DNA of 64,000 nt from Carboxylicivirga sp964602515 (GCA_964602515.1 CAZRRJ010000003.1:248001-312000); one strand, 5' to 3'. Counted from the stretch's first letter, positions 27,601 through 37,451 are shown. Program-made: numbers and translations. Notes: generated by a model from the letters alone, not told the origin.

Positions 27601-27622
27601 ATTGTAACAATGGCTAATAAAG
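27601..27622 (+). repeat. attC-like left arm
   Basis: TTGTAACAATGGCTAATAAAG matches the left arm of repeat B at 11840 (AACAATGGCTAATAAAG). The ATG in it makes a false early start for the next gene. Confidence 0.4.
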
Positions 27623-27648
27623 TATCAAATACCCCAAACAATATACCT

Positions 27649-28332
27649 ATGAAAAAAAGAGCTATTTTGCTATTGGCATCTTTTGCAATGACAACGCTTA
27701 TTTACTGTCAAGAAAACCTTCAAAAATATGAGTTTAGCGTAGGCGGAAATTATCGCACAACTACAAACGGTATTAATGTTGAAACCTATAAAACTAATAT
27801 TAAATCAAATACTGCAAAGTTTGAATTGGGAATTAACCGCGCCATTTCAAATACAATAATGATTGGAATTGCGATGGATTATCTTAATCGCAATGAACAA
27901 TTTGATTACCAATACTATAATATTGACAATATTTTTGTTATTGAAGGATTTCCCGGAAAAAAAATTACGACAATAATTCCTTCTGTAAACGTAAAATATG
28001 TAAAGGTACTGACCGAAAACTTTATTGTAGGATTAAACTTATATAATGGTTATGGATTTAGTACATCAAAACCTTATTCCTTAACGGACCTTAAGGTTAA
28101 TTTCCAGGCTCGTGTTTTATCAAATTCCAGAACTGGATATAAAAAAACAATTAGCGAATCTTTTTATACAATATCTATAGCCCCCGAGGCTTGCTATTAT
28201 ATAGCAAAATCAATCGGCATAAAATTAAAAGGGGAATTATTTAGATTTGATACTATAGATAAAACCCAATTCTTTTTTAAAAGAAAATCCAATCAAATTA
28301 TATGGACACTGGGTGTTAGCTGGAGAATATAA
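27649..28332 (+). CDS. Outer-membrane beta-barrel protein
   Basis: I chose ATG 27649 because it opens a signal peptide (MKKRAILLLASFAMTTLIYCQ). The frame also runs back to 27610, but there the ATG belongs to an attC-like arm. The 227-residue product has alternating strands ending in an aromatic C-terminus (IIWTLGVSWRI), typical of Bacteroidota outer-membrane barrels of the OmpW/porin-like type. Substrate unknown. It is followed by another attC-like end and fits a single-gene cassette. Confidence 0.7.
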   Translation: MKKRAILLLASFAMTTLIYCQENLQKYEFSVGGNYRTTTNGINVETYKTNIKSNTAKFELGINRAISNTIMIGIAMDYLNRNEQFDYQYYNIDNIFVIEGFPGKKITTIIPSVNVKYVKVLTENFIVGLNLYNGYGFSTSKPYSLTDLKVNFQARVLSNSRTGYKKTISESFYTISIAPEACYYIAKSIGIKLKGELFRFDTIDKTQFFFKRKSNQIIWTLGVSWRI

Positions 28333-28335
28333 ATA

Positions 28336-28385
28336 ACGCTCGCTAACAAAGTGCAATAAAGCTCTTTCGCTTCATAGCCTCGTCT
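28336..28385 (+). repeat. attC-like region F
   Basis: CGCTAACAAAGTGCAATAAAGC followed by TCTTTCGCTTCATAGCC has the outer box GCTAACA and inner GC-TTCATAGCC arms. The arms AAAGC and GCTT pair around TCTTTC. Weak but consistent with the other elements. Confidence 0.35.
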
Positions 28386-28438
28386 AAAAACCTTTAATTT
28401 TCATTTTAATATACGGGTAGCTGAATTTAATAACCAAA

Positions 28439-28451
28439 CCCAGGTTAATAG
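28439..28451 (+). repeat. Dispersed intergenic repeat, short copy
   Basis: CCCAGGTTAATAG is identical to the end of the element at 2943-2955. Confidence 0.4.
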
Positions 28452-28548
28452 TTTTTAAACAGGTTACTATTGGCATCAATATCGAAAAAATGCTTGCTAT
28501 TAAAAGAATTAAGTCTTTTTTTTGTTGAAAAATATACTTTTAAAAAAC

Positions 28549-29322
28549 ATGAAAAAAATAATTATTGTTTTATTGATAATTTTCACTTTAGGGGTAAAAG
28601 GACATACACAAGATACTGATTATAAAACAATAGAAATTTCAGGAAAAGTAACCGACTTTGAGGGCAACCCGATAGATAGTGCTATTGTTCAGTTAAAACA
28701 TCCTGATTTTTCGAATGCTTACTCTACATATTCTGATTCTGATGGAAATTATAAGCTAACTGGAGTAAAAAAAGGAGCATATATGTCAATGTATGTTTTG
28801 CGTCCAAATGAATACCCAAGAAGAAATGCAGTGCCACCTGAAGATATGAGATTGGAGTTCTGGGCTTGGAATGTTATTGCAGATAGAGATTTGATAATTA
28901 ATCCACGGTACGACCGACTTGAGCTATATGGGTTAACGGCTTATAGTATCTTTGGTGGCGGTTCTGGAATATGGTTGTATGTAAGACCAATGAGTTTGGG
29001 TAAATTGCTGCAGTATGACAAGAGTATTTATTCTGACAAGTCAAAAATTGATGATTTAGTTGATATAAATGTCTATCCTGAATATTTTAAGGCAGAGGTC
29101 TTTGTTGATGACAATCCCGTAAAAATAAAATCAATACAAAAGGTAGAAGAATTAGCAGCTACAGAAACAAGAGAGGCAATAATTGGATATTTAATCAACA
29201 TCGATTATACCATCACGAAAAGGCCAGAAAAACCCTTGATAATAAAAGTTGTTGGGGAAAATACTGAGTTTAATGAAAAAGGAGAAAATATTTACTTTTT
29301 TAAAGTAGAAGATTATCAATGA
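28549..29322 (+). CDS. Exported protein with carboxypeptidase-regulatory-like domain
   Basis: The ATG at 28549 opens a signal peptide (MKKIIIVLLIIFTLGVKGHTQ). A TTG-initiated extension to 28522 is unlikely. After it, residues about 30-85 (SGKVTDFEGNPIDSAIVQLK... SDGNYKLTGVKKGAY) form a CarboxypepD_reg/CNA-B-like beta domain. The rest is unknown, with TITKRPEKPLIIKVVGENTEF near the end. The protein is probably periplasmic or surface-exposed, with an unknown ligand. It ends just before repeat G. Confidence 0.65.
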   Translation: MKKIIIVLLIIFTLGVKGHTQDTDYKTIEISGKVTDFEGNPIDSAIVQLKHPDFSNAYSTYSDSDGNYKLTGVKKGAYMSMYVLRPNEYPRRNAVPPEDMRLEFWAWNVIADRDLIINPRYDRLELYGLTAYSIFGGGSGIWLYVRPMSLGKLLQYDKSIYSDKSKIDDLVDINVYPEYFKAEVFVDDNPVKIKSIQKVEELAATETREAIIGYLINIDYTITKRPEKPLIIKVVGENTEFNEKGENIYFFKVEDYQ

Positions 29323-29338
29323 GAAACAAAAACACTAC

Positions 29339-29470
29339 CGCCAACAACCTGTAAAAAACATAGCCAGGCAGGCGCGTATTTGAAGGTTTGTAGCCTGTAT
29401 TTGCATTCTCCCGGTTTGAACAGGGTTAGCCCCCGAAACCGGCTACGTTACTTAAAGCCAGACCTTAGCA
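29339..29470 (+). repeat. attC-like imperfect inverted repeat G
   Basis: The left end CGCCAACAACCTGTAAAAAA with CATAGCCAGG faces the right end ACCGGCTACGTTACTTAAAG and CCTTAGC. The inner arms match at about 14 of 19 positions and share AAAACATAGCC/GGCTACGTT with repeat A at 9817-9946. Confidence 0.5.
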
Positions 29471-29859
29471 ATAAGTATAAAAATACACAATTACAGTGCT
29501 AATTAATTTTTATAAAACCTATTATATCGTGCTAAAATAAATAAGTGATATAGCCAACACTCTTGATTTGATGGGTATAAAACAAATACTAACACTTCAC
29601 TTTGATGGATTGAGTAACCGTGCCTGGCTATTTCATGTAATATGGTTAATCATTACATGTAGTTGATAAAGGCTTGTGTTCAGCAATACATCTTACCCCT
29701 GCTTGTTCCTTTTGTACTGTTGCTACGATAAGGAAATCATTAACTCTTATACATTCAGAACGCTCCATTTAAAGTATCCTGAAATACAGGCTGGTTTACA
29801 TTTATCGCTTATATTAATGAATATCTTCAACTATTGATATAATAAATAAATAGCAATAT

Positions 29860-29884
29860 AATGCTTTATAATCAATAAAGCATT
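29860..29884. repeat. Perfect 10-bp hairpin
   Basis: AATGCTTTAT, loop AATCA, ATAAAGCATT. It has no T tract, so it is not a standard terminator. Possible operator or structural site. Confidence 0.4.
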
Positions 29885-30365
29885 GTTGCTTGACACATCT
29901 TCACATCACCACATCATTAGCTTTTAAAGGTTATATTTGATGGTAATAATATGCTTTTAAGATGTGCCAAATGTATAATAATCTTGCAATAACGGTTTAT
30001 TTTAAAAAAAAATCCTGAAGTTTTTGTTCTTCATAATCATATTTGATTATTTTTAAGCTGTATTAAAAACCTGAGCTACCAGGTTAACGGTAATGCATTT
30101 TATTAATTACAATAGCCTACCCCATAAAATTTTATATACTGAAATATATTTAAAACTCTTTAAATGTCAGTATAAAAGTTAACATATACATAAACACAGA
30201 TAAACATTATAAATCAAAGTATCAATAAATCATTATAATATTATTGCAGGCTGATAATTCCGGCAAGTTTAAACCAACAAACTTATTATTAGTCTGGAAA
30301 ACAGGAGTTAACAATTACAATGTAATTTTAATAGGGTAATTGGTTGGCTGTAATAAGTAAATAAA

Positions 30366-31160
30366 ATGAAACAAATTGCTATTGGATTAATATTACCTGT
30401 TAACAATGACTTTGTTCAAAGTCCGGAAGTGTGTTATGTAAACAACTCTACAGAAATCTGCTTTAAAACTGATGATAAACAATTTGGCCGGATTTCATTC
30501 CACAATCTTGACTCAATAAAAGTTTCAAGAGGCGAGCAACTGCCTTTTAAAGATGACTGGACAGAAGATAAGGAAGTACCTTGGGTTTACGTGGTTGAAA
30601 ACTCCCAATGGCTAATTAACAGGCATAGTTACGAAAAAGATGTATATGGTGGTTCATATGAATTTGGAGGGAATGTTGATGAGATGTTAACAGATTTCAG
30701 GCATTTTATATTTCAGTTTCATGATGAATTTATAGAGGTTATAGCAAGAGGTTTCTGGTTGGAAAAGGATTCTGAAAAGCTAAATGGAAAACCGTTAAAA
30801 GAGCAACATCCCCTACTCCCCTTAAATACCAATAACATTGAATTACTTGAATTAAATACAATCAAATGCCGGTTATTGTATAGCGAATATGATTTAAACA
30901 CTTTAATTGCTAATTCTGAATTTTGTGAGCAAAAACGAATTGAATTTCAAACAGAATATAATGGTAGATATTCCCAAAGTTATACCTTAGTAATATTCAG
31001 AAGAAATGGCAAAATCTTTAGTGGCTTAAGAGGTTTTTTCGGAAATTTTGAATTTGAGAAAGAAGGTATAGCTACTTTAGAGGAAGTGTACCCAATATTT
31101 GAAAAGCATACCCTTGAAATATCGGAAAGACAAAAAAATAATTTAAACAAGCTTATTTAA
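30366..31160 (+). CDS. Conserved-looking cytoplasmic protein of unknown function
   Basis: The 264-residue protein has no signal peptide or TM segment and a normal amino-acid composition, with acidic surface-like stretches (KDDWTEDKEVPW, FRHFIFQFHDEFIEVIARGFW). It has the feel of cytoplasmic immunity proteins, but no family was recognised. It lies alone between a long non-coding stretch and a convergent terminator. The frame is intact and complete. Confidence 0.6.
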   Translation: MKQIAIGLILPVNNDFVQSPEVCYVNNSTEICFKTDDKQFGRISFHNLDSIKVSRGEQLPFKDDWTEDKEVPWVYVVENSQWLINRHSYEKDVYGGSYEFGGNVDEMLTDFRHFIFQFHDEFIEVIARGFWLEKDSEKLNGKPLKEQHPLLPLNTNNIELLELNTIKCRLLYSEYDLNTLIANSEFCEQKRIEFQTEYNGRYSQSYTLVIFRRNGKIFSGLRGFFGNFEFEKEGIATLEEVYPIFEKHTLEISERQKNNLNKLI

Positions 31161-31290
31161 AAGTAATGTTACTGTTTTAAAGGTACATAGCTTTATAAAA
31201 AAACTCATCAGAGCAATCTAATACTAACTGAATTAGTATAGTAAGTGAGCTTGCTCAAAAGGAATAAAATGGCTTTACTCTTCAAATAAT

Positions 31291-31346
31291 AACATACAAA
31301 CATAGCGGCTATGATTTTGAGGTAGCTGTTATGTTTGTATGTTTTT
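31291..31346. terminator. Bidirectional terminator between convergent genes
   Basis: A 21-bp stem, AACATACAAACATAGCGGCTA at 31291-31311 paired with 31323-31343 and having only a few mismatches or wobbles, is followed by T residues. It serves the convergent genes on both sides. Confidence 0.85.
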
Positions 31347-31355
31347 ATAATTGTA

Positions 31356-32942
31356 TTATTTAAGTGCTACCTTTCTAACTTCGGTAATTTGGCTTTTAGT
31401 ATCGGTTAATTCCAGCAGATATATACCTTTTGCTCCCAGTTCGTTTAAATTAATACGAATATGTGAGGCATTACTTTCGAGTTGTGTCAATATGGCTCCT
31501 GCCATATTAAAAATCCTGACGGTAAATTCTGTTCCTGTTTCCCCGGTAATATTTACATTACCGTAACTCGGATTAGGATAGATATGGTAAGAATCTGACA
31601 CCAAATCATCAATAGCAGTCGGTTTAGGCTCATAATATACTGTGCTTCTACTTAATATATACCAGTCTGCACTTGTATCATCCCACCGGTACTGCTCATA
31701 CAATTTATTTGCTCCATCATCATAATAGCTTTGACAATATTTATTTACTCCTTCCCAATCATTTAAGGTATTGTTCCAATAATATTCCTCTTTGGAAATT
31801 TGCCTTCCATTCTCATTATATAATCTGGATTCTTTTTTGCTTCCCTTCCACTCCAATGTTGCACTGGACCAATCGTAACTATATTGCGACAGAATATCCC
31901 TATTCGTATTGTATGTGCTTACTTTTTTAACGAGGTTCGTCCATTCGGTTATATTCCATATGTAACTAACCTCCTCTAATACATTCCCCTCTTTATCAAC
32001 CGAATACTCAGTTTTCTCAATATTTTCCCAATCATTTAAAGATTCATCCCATTTTAAACTAGTAAATTGAATAACCTTACCCTTCTCATTATTTACGTAA
32101 TTATATCGCTGTGATTCTTGCCAGGAGGCCGGGTCAATAATCCTGTCAAAGAGCTCAACACTGACTCTAAATCCTTTATCATCATAATTATAAACGTTCT
32201 TTTTCTTTTCTATCCATACACCTCCTTCATCATCACAAGTAATCATCAAAATAAGTTCTTTATTATCATATGTATATTCATACCTTCTTGCTATTAGAAA
32301 TTTACCTTCTCTTTCATCCCACCAAAACATCTCGTACGACATTTTTTCACCTTCTGTATTAAATTCATAGTTTCGTTTATATTTTACATACCATTCATTC
32401 AACTGGTTATCCCAATGCTTCATCTCTGAAATGATTACCCTTCCTGAAGAATCATATTCATTACGCTCTTTGCGTGTTGGTTTCCATTCTTTTAACTGCA
32501 TATCCCATTTATAAGATGTGTATACAGTATTTTCAGTATTAACTTCCCTGGTTACCTCTGTTTTTGAACTGTTAACCCAATCGTTAACTTGTATATCAAA
32601 AATATCGTATTTCATTTCCAGGATCTCTCCATCTGCATCATAGTTATACCTTGTTCTTTGATACTTTTCAAGGGGTTGATTAATATCACGTCTTTCTTCG
32701 AGTATAATGCTGTCGATTTTATTGCTTTGTTCAGATTTAAGGTATGTATGACCTTTTGCCCTGTTTTCAGAGTAATATACTTCATATTTTTCAATATAAG
32801 TATTAAGCAACTCTTCAAATAACAATTCAGCAGGAGTAGTTGCCTCAACATTATAATTGTGCGTATTGTGGGCATTTTGTCCCGGTACCATTATACCTGC
32901 ACTAATAAGTATAATAAAAACAAATGGTAATTTTAATTTCAT
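31356..32942 (-). CDS. Secreted repeat protein with type IX secretion sorting domain
   Basis: I chose ATG 32942 because it opens a signal peptide (MKLKLPFVFIILISAGIMVPGQ). The frame extends to 32978. The middle has repeated units of the WDxxxxEW...YxYDxxG type (for example KWDMQLKEWKPTRKERNEYDSSG, HWDNQLNEWYVKYKRNYEF), similar to YD-like/DUF3836 repeats. The C-terminal 80 residues (SYHIYPNPSYGNVNITG... GIYLLELTDTKSQITEVRKVALK) are a type A sorting domain read by the por/T9SS system, so the protein is exported across the outer membrane and attached or released. Ligand unknown. Confidence 0.85.
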   Translation of the reverse strand: MKLKLPFVFIILISAGIMVPGQNAHNTHNYNVEATTPAELLFEELLNTYIEKYEVYYSENRAKGHTYLKSEQSNKIDSIILEERRDINQPLEKYQRTRYNYDADGEILEMKYDIFDIQVNDWVNSSKTEVTREVNTENTVYTSYKWDMQLKEWKPTRKERNEYDSSGRVIISEMKHWDNQLNEWYVKYKRNYEFNTEGEKMSYEMFWWDEREGKFLIARRYEYTYDNKELILMITCDDEGGVWIEKKKNVYNYDDKGFRVSVELFDRIIDPASWQESQRYNYVNNEKGKVIQFTSLKWDESLNDWENIEKTEYSVDKEGNVLEEVSYIWNITEWTNLVKKVSTYNTNRDILSQYSYDWSSATLEWKGSKKESRLYNENGRQISKEEYYWNNTLNDWEGVNKYCQSYYDDGANKLYEQYRWDDTSADWYILSRSTVYYEPKPTAIDDLVSDSYHIYPNPSYGNVNITGETGTEFTVRIFNMAGAILTQLESNASHIRINLNELGAKGIYLLELTDTKSQITEVRKVALK

Positions 32943-33232
32943 AAGATTTTGTTGTGTGTGATTAATACTTGTTTCCATACGCCAACTCCTGCCATAAGTT
33001 ACACTTCACATGCTATTAACCTGAGTTTGACGTAATATTTTGAATTTATCTCATTACATATGAGTCTCTAAGGCTTTCGATAAAAAAACATTGTTTCATA
33101 TCGCTTGAAAACTGTGAGTTTCAAGCGTAATTTAACGAAAGAACAGCGGGCTATTTAGAGTCCATTACATGAATAATATCGCTGTTTTATTAAGCCGGTA
33201 TCACAACTTGATTTATCTTTCAACTTAATCGC
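32943..33232. other. Intergenic region with dispersed repeats
   Basis: No gene. It contains minus-strand CTCAGGTTAATAG (33013-33025) and a copy of a second repeat (CATATGAGTCTCTAAGG... at 33057-33098), which recurs at 39906-39944. Confidence 0.4.
33057..33098 (+). repeat. Dispersed repeat 2, copy 1
   Basis: ATATGAGTCTCTAAGG with TTTCGATAAAA and ACATTGTTTCA resembles 39906-39944 (ATATGAGTCTTAAGG... TTCGATAAAACACTGTTTTCA). Intergenic in both places. Confidence 0.45.
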
Positions 33233-33240
33233 TACCTTTG
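33233..33240 (+). promoter_or_regulatory. -7 promoter box (TACCTTTG) for mnmH
   Basis: TACCTTTG matches TAnnTTTG and ends 5 nt before the mnmH ATG, so the transcript would be close to leaderless. A TTG about 22 nt upstream (33208-33210) could be part of the -33 element. Confidence 0.55.
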
Positions 33241-33245
33241 TATTT

Positions 33246-34286
33246 ATGCCAAAAGATATAAGTATACAGGAATTCCTTGGTGAATACAGGCACTTGCCAT
33301 TGATTGATGTGCGTTCGCCGGGCGAATTTGAAAAGGGTCACATTCCTAATGCGATTAATATTCCACTTTTTACTAACGATGAGCGGGCGCATGTAGGTAC
33401 AGTTTATAAGCAAGATTCGAAGAAGGCGGCAATTCAACTGGGTTACAAGTATGTTACTCCTAAACTGGAGTGGTTTATTGAGGAGTCGAACAAAACAGCA
33501 CCGGACAAAAATATTGTTATTCATTGTTGGCGCGGTGGTATGCGCAGTCATTCGTTTGCACAGCACCTTAAAGATAACGGTTTTAATACTGTATATGTAA
33601 TAGATAAGGGCTATAAGGCATACCGTCACGAGGCACTCAATAACTTTAATATGGGTTCGCTAATTATACTGGGTGGTTATACCGGAAGTGGTAAAACACA
33701 TATTTTACAACAATTAAAAGCGGCCGGACAGCAGGTTTTAGATTTAGAAGGTCTGGCATCACATAAAGGTTCTGCTTTTGGCAATATTGGAATGGATAAA
33801 CAACCCACTACTGAGCAATTTGAAAATAATTTGTATTGGCAATGGCGGCATTTTGACTTTAACAAGCCTATTTGGGTTGAGGATGAAAGTCCAAATATAG
33901 GCGATGTAAATATTCCTATACAACTGTTTCAGAAGATACGAAATTCGGAAGTACTTTTTGTTGAGATTAGCAAAGAAGAGCGGGCTAAGTTATTGGTAAA
34001 TGAATACGTATTAGGCGATAAAGCACAACTGACTAATGGTATCAACCGCATTTCAAAACGCCTGGGTTACGATATTACCCAAAAGGCACACAATTACCTG
34101 GATAAAAATAATTTTTATGAGGTGGCACTATTAATGCTGACTTACTATGATAAATATTACAAGCGAGGCATGAAAAAACGTGATGAAAACAGGATTAAAT
34201 TAATACCCCTGAAGAATACAGATGCCACTGTTAATGCACAGTTTTTAATCAATTTTTCAAAGGAACAACGTTTATGCCTGATATAA
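33246..34286 (+). CDS. mnmH: tRNA 2-selenouridine synthase
   Basis: The 346-residue protein has an N-terminal rhodanese domain (LIDVRSPGEFEKGHIPNAINIP) with catalytic Cys94 in IHCWRGGMRS, and a C-terminal P-loop domain with GGYTGSGKTH (143-152). It replaces the sulfur of 2-thiouridine at the wobble position of certain tRNAs by selenium, using selenophosphate from SelD. Its last 13 nt overlap the selD start, and the two genes form one operon with a -7 box directly in front. Synonym: selU/ybbB. Confidence 0.95.
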   Translation: MPKDISIQEFLGEYRHLPLIDVRSPGEFEKGHIPNAINIPLFTNDERAHVGTVYKQDSKKAAIQLGYKYVTPKLEWFIEESNKTAPDKNIVIHCWRGGMRSHSFAQHLKDNGFNTVYVIDKGYKAYRHEALNNFNMGSLIILGGYTGSGKTHILQQLKAAGQQVLDLEGLASHKGSAFGNIGMDKQPTTEQFENNLYWQWRHFDFNKPIWVEDESPNIGDVNIPIQLFQKIRNSEVLFVEISKEERAKLLVNEYVLGDKAQLTNGINRISKRLGYDITQKAHNYLDKNNFYEVALLMLTYYDKYYKRGMKKRDENRIKLIPLKNTDATVNAQFLINFSKEQRLCLI

Positions 34287-35305
34287 AACTAACTCAATAT
34301 AGCCACGGTGCGGGATGCGGATGCAAAATAGCACCTTCTGTTCTTACTGATATTTTAAAAAGTAATATTACACCTGTTAACGACAATAAGCTTATTGTTG
34401 GTAACAGTAGCCGCGATGATGCTGCGGTTTATGATATGGGTGATGGTTCGGCTATTATCAGTACTACCGACTTCTTTATGCCCATTGTTGATGATCCGTT
34501 TACTTTTGGTAAGATAGCTGCTGCTAATGCCATTAGCGATGTATATGCTATGGGGGGGCAACCTTTGTTAGCAATAGCCATACTGGGATGGCCGGTTGAC
34601 AAATTATCTGCAAAGGTGGCTTCGCAGGTAATGGATGGCGGACGACAAGCTTGTAAAGAGGCGGGTATTGTATTAGCCGGAGGACATAGTATTGATAGTC
34701 CTGAACCCATTTTTGGTTTAGCGGTAACGGGCCGTGTTAGCTTAGATATGCTTAAACGTAATGATACGGCAACAGCTGGCTGTAAGCTTTACCTTACCAA
34801 GCCGCTTGGTGTTGGCATTCTTTCTACTGCACAAAAAAAAGGCTTGTTAAAAGACGAACATGCACATATAGCTCCTGAACTGATGAGCCAGCTAAACAGT
34901 CTTGGGCAGAAATTAGCCCCGATAAAAGGTATTACTGCCATGACAGATGTTACGGGCTTTAGTTTAATTGGCCACCTTAGTGAAATGTGCGAAGGAAGTG
35001 GCTTGTCGGCTAAGCTATACTACAATAAGGTGCCTAAGCTAGATATGCTACAGGGGTATATTGATCAAAAGTGCCTGCCGGGGGGAACAACCCGCAATTG
35101 GTTAAGCTATGGGCAACAGGTTAGCCTGTTGAATGATGATTATAAAAATATTTTGTGCGATCCGCAAACCAGTGGTGGCTTATTGCTTGCCGTAAGTATT
35201 GATGCTACTAATGAGGTTGAACATGTATTAAAAGATAATGGAATTGAACCTGTTTGCTTTGGTGAGTTAATGGCACAAAAAGACAAACTTATTTACGTTG
35301 AGTAA
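34274..35305 (+). CDS. selD: Selenide, water dikinase
   Basis: The 343-residue protein makes selenophosphate from selenide and ATP. It has the N-terminal catalytic loop YSHGAGCGCKIAP with Cys15 and Cys17, so the active-site residue is cysteine and not selenocysteine (no in-frame TGA). The PurM-like body shows DDAAVYDMGD, TDFFMPIVDDP, NAISDVYAMGG and AGGHSID. It overlaps mnmH by 13 nt, suggesting that selenium is used here at least for tRNA selenouridine. No selA, selB or selC is visible in the window. Confidence 0.95.
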   Translation: MPDIKLTQYSHGAGCGCKIAPSVLTDILKSNITPVNDNKLIVGNSSRDDAAVYDMGDGSAIISTTDFFMPIVDDPFTFGKIAAANAISDVYAMGGQPLLAIAILGWPVDKLSAKVASQVMDGGRQACKEAGIVLAGGHSIDSPEPIFGLAVTGRVSLDMLKRNDTATAGCKLYLTKPLGVGILSTAQKKGLLKDEHAHIAPELMSQLNSLGQKLAPIKGITAMTDVTGFSLIGHLSEMCEGSGLSAKLYYNKVPKLDMLQGYIDQKCLPGGTTRNWLSYGQQVSLLNDDYKNILCDPQTSGGLLLAVSIDATNEVEHVLKDNGIEPVCFGELMAQKDKLIYVE

Positions 35306-35483
35306 TTAAGGTGTTGTATAAACATCTTGGGGATATTGATACAAAAGTGTTGTAATGGTAAATCATTTACAGTCAATTATGCCGTTACAATCTTATTTTC
35401 GACTGTATTTAAAGCAGTATTACAAGTGAACATTTATACCACAAAGTGAACCAGTGTCAGCTCCTCATAACTACAATATAACT

Positions 35484-35491
35484 TACTTTTG
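35484..35491 (+). promoter_or_regulatory. -7 promoter box (TACTTTTG) for the sulfatase
   Basis: TACTTTTG matches TAnnTTTG and lies 17 nt before the sulfatase start. A -33 box is not obvious. Confidence 0.45.
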
Positions 35492-35508
35492 CTGCTATAG
35501 CTAACAAT

Positions 35509-37365
35509 ATGCTTATGATACGTAACAACACTTTATTTCTAATTATACTCTTTTGCTTTAGTATTAATGCCGGCACTTCATGGGCAAAAAATAAAAAGCA
35601 GCCTAATGTTATTATTATCCTTACTGATGACCAGGGTTCTGTGGATATGAACTGCTATGGAGCAACAGATTTATACACACCTCATATGGATGCTTTGGCA
35701 CAGTCGGGTGTTCGCTTTACCCAGTTCTATGTTGCTGCACCGGTTTGTTCGCCTTCACGGGCTTCTATGCTTACTGGTCTTAATCCACACGAGGCAGGAT
35801 TACCAGGCAATGCCTCATCGCAGGAAGGACACAAGGGTATGCCAACGGAAAAGGTAACGATAGCTGAAATAATGAAAGAAAATGGTTATCATACGGCACA
35901 TATAGGCAAGTGGCATATTGGTTACACTCCTGAAACAAGGCCGCTAGGACAGGGTTTTGATTATTCATTTGGACATATGGGTGGTTGTATTGATAACTAT
36001 TCGCATTTCTTTTACTGGAACGGGCCTAACCGCCACGATTTATGGGAAAATGGCCGTGAGGTATGGTATGATGGCGAATATTTTGGTGATTTAATGGCTG
36101 ATAAGGCTGATAACTATATTGCTGAGCATAAGGATAAGCCATTTTTTATGTATTATGCCATTAATATGCCCCACTACCCTCTTCAACCCAAAGCCGAATG
36201 GCGCGAGCATTATAAGGATATGGCCATGCCAAGGCGCGATTATGCTGCTTTTGTATCTACTATTGATGAGTACATTGGCCGGCTGATGAATACGCTGGAG
36301 AAGGAAGGTTTACGCGATAATACTATTGTTATTTTACAATCTGACCACGGACACAGTAATGAAACACGTACTTTTGGCGGTGGTGGCAGCGCAGGCCCTT
36401 ACCGGGGTTCTAAATTCTCTCTTTTCGAAGGTGGTATAAGGGTGCCATCTATTATTAGCTACCCTAAAGTGATTCCCTCTAACGAGGTAAGAGATCAAAT
36501 GGCTTTTAATATTGATTGGTTGCCTTCTATAGCTGAATATTGCAATATTAATTCTATTCCCGGTAATATTGAAGGTAAGAGTTTAAAGCAAACAATACAA
36601 AAAAATACTGCTAGTCCACACCAACAGTTTATATGGAAAAATGGTGCCAGTTGGGCTATTCGGAAAGGCGACTGGAAACTTATTGCTTTTCCTCAAGATC
36701 AGAGCGAAAAAGGGGAGTTGCATCCGGATGATGACTTGCTTTTTTTAGTTAATGTTAAGGAGGATTGCAGTGAGATGACTAACCTTGCCAAGCAATACCC
36801 TAACAAGGTAAAGGAATTAAGCGAGGCTTACCTGCAATGGAAATTTGCAAGCCCTGGTGATATTCCCCAAAAGCGCCTGCAAATAAAGCATAAAGCCATT
36901 GGCAAAAAAGCAAAGCTCACCCATTTACCTCACTCAAAATACAAAGGTTTTGGTGCACAAAGCCTTATTGATGGTGAAACAGGTACCCGACTGTATAATG
37001 ATGGTTACTGGCTTGGTTTTGAAGGTAATGATGCTGAGCTGACTATTGATATGGGGCAGGTAACGGTATTTAACGAGGTTTCTGTTGGCTTATACAACAA
37101 CCCCGAAGCCTGGATATTTTTTCCTGATTATATTGAGCTTAGCTGGTCTGATGATGGCACAGTGTTTAGCCCCCCTTTAAAACAAGTAATACCATTTACA
37201 AGTAAAGCAAAACTTACTTCGCAAAAACGCATTAGCATACAACAAGAAGATATGCATGGCCGCTTTATTAAAGTAAAGGTTAAAAACACAGGTAAATGCC
37301 CAGACTGGCACAATGCCAAAGGACAAAAGGCCTGGTTATTTATTGACGAGATCAGCATTTTATAA
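35509..37365 (+). CDS. Exported S1-type sulfatase with C-terminal F5/8-type-C-like domain
   Basis: The 618-residue protein has a signal peptide (LFLIILFCFSINAGTSWA). The sulfatase domain has metal-binding DD at 40-41 and the maturation motif C80-S-P-S-R84, where the Cys becomes formylglycine. Further family motifs are HIGKWHIG and LQSDHGHS. After about residue 480, LTHLPHSKYKGFGAQSLIDGETGTRL... GYWLGFEGNDAELTIDMG looks like a discoidin (F5/8 type C) carbohydrate-binding domain. It probably removes sulfate from polysaccharide in the periplasm or outside. It needs an anaerobic or FGE-type maturase, not seen here. Confidence 0.9.
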   Translation: MLMIRNNTLFLIILFCFSINAGTSWAKNKKQPNVIIILTDDQGSVDMNCYGATDLYTPHMDALAQSGVRFTQFYVAAPVCSPSRASMLTGLNPHEAGLPGNASSQEGHKGMPTEKVTIAEIMKENGYHTAHIGKWHIGYTPETRPLGQGFDYSFGHMGGCIDNYSHFFYWNGPNRHDLWENGREVWYDGEYFGDLMADKADNYIAEHKDKPFFMYYAINMPHYPLQPKAEWREHYKDMAMPRRDYAAFVSTIDEYIGRLMNTLEKEGLRDNTIVILQSDHGHSNETRTFGGGGSAGPYRGSKFSLFEGGIRVPSIISYPKVIPSNEVRDQMAFNIDWLPSIAEYCNINSIPGNIEGKSLKQTIQKNTASPHQQFIWKNGASWAIRKGDWKLIAFPQDQSEKGELHPDDDLLFLVNVKEDCSEMTNLAKQYPNKVKELSEAYLQWKFASPGDIPQKRLQIKHKAIGKKAKLTHLPHSKYKGFGAQSLIDGETGTRLYNDGYWLGFEGNDAELTIDMGQVTVFNEVSVGLYNNPEAWIFFPDYIELSWSDDGTVFSPPLKQVIPFTSKAKLTSQKRISIQQEDMHGRFIKVKVKNTGKCPDWHNAKGQKAWLFIDEISIL

Positions 37366-37451
37366 GCTTATTTCTCATGTTATCAGACTGATAGTTTTAT
37401 GTTTAAAAAAAAGATTGTATCTTCAATGCTCAAAACTAAACCTTCCGGTTA

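Larger units (their letters stand above)
29323..30365. other. Long intergenic region with attC-like repeat and a hairpin
   Basis: About 1.04 kb without a supported gene. It contains attC-like repeat G (29339-29470) and a perfect 10-bp hairpin, AATGCTTTAT/ATAAAGCATT, at 29860-29884 with a 5-nt loop and no T tail. It also has a short AACCTG/CAGGTT inverted repeat near 30069. I see no tRNA or promoter box. Confidence 0.4.

Noticed and set aside
30366..31160. Possible SMI1/KNR4-type immunity call for the 264-residue gene
   Set aside because: No clear signature could be seen, so it is left as unknown.
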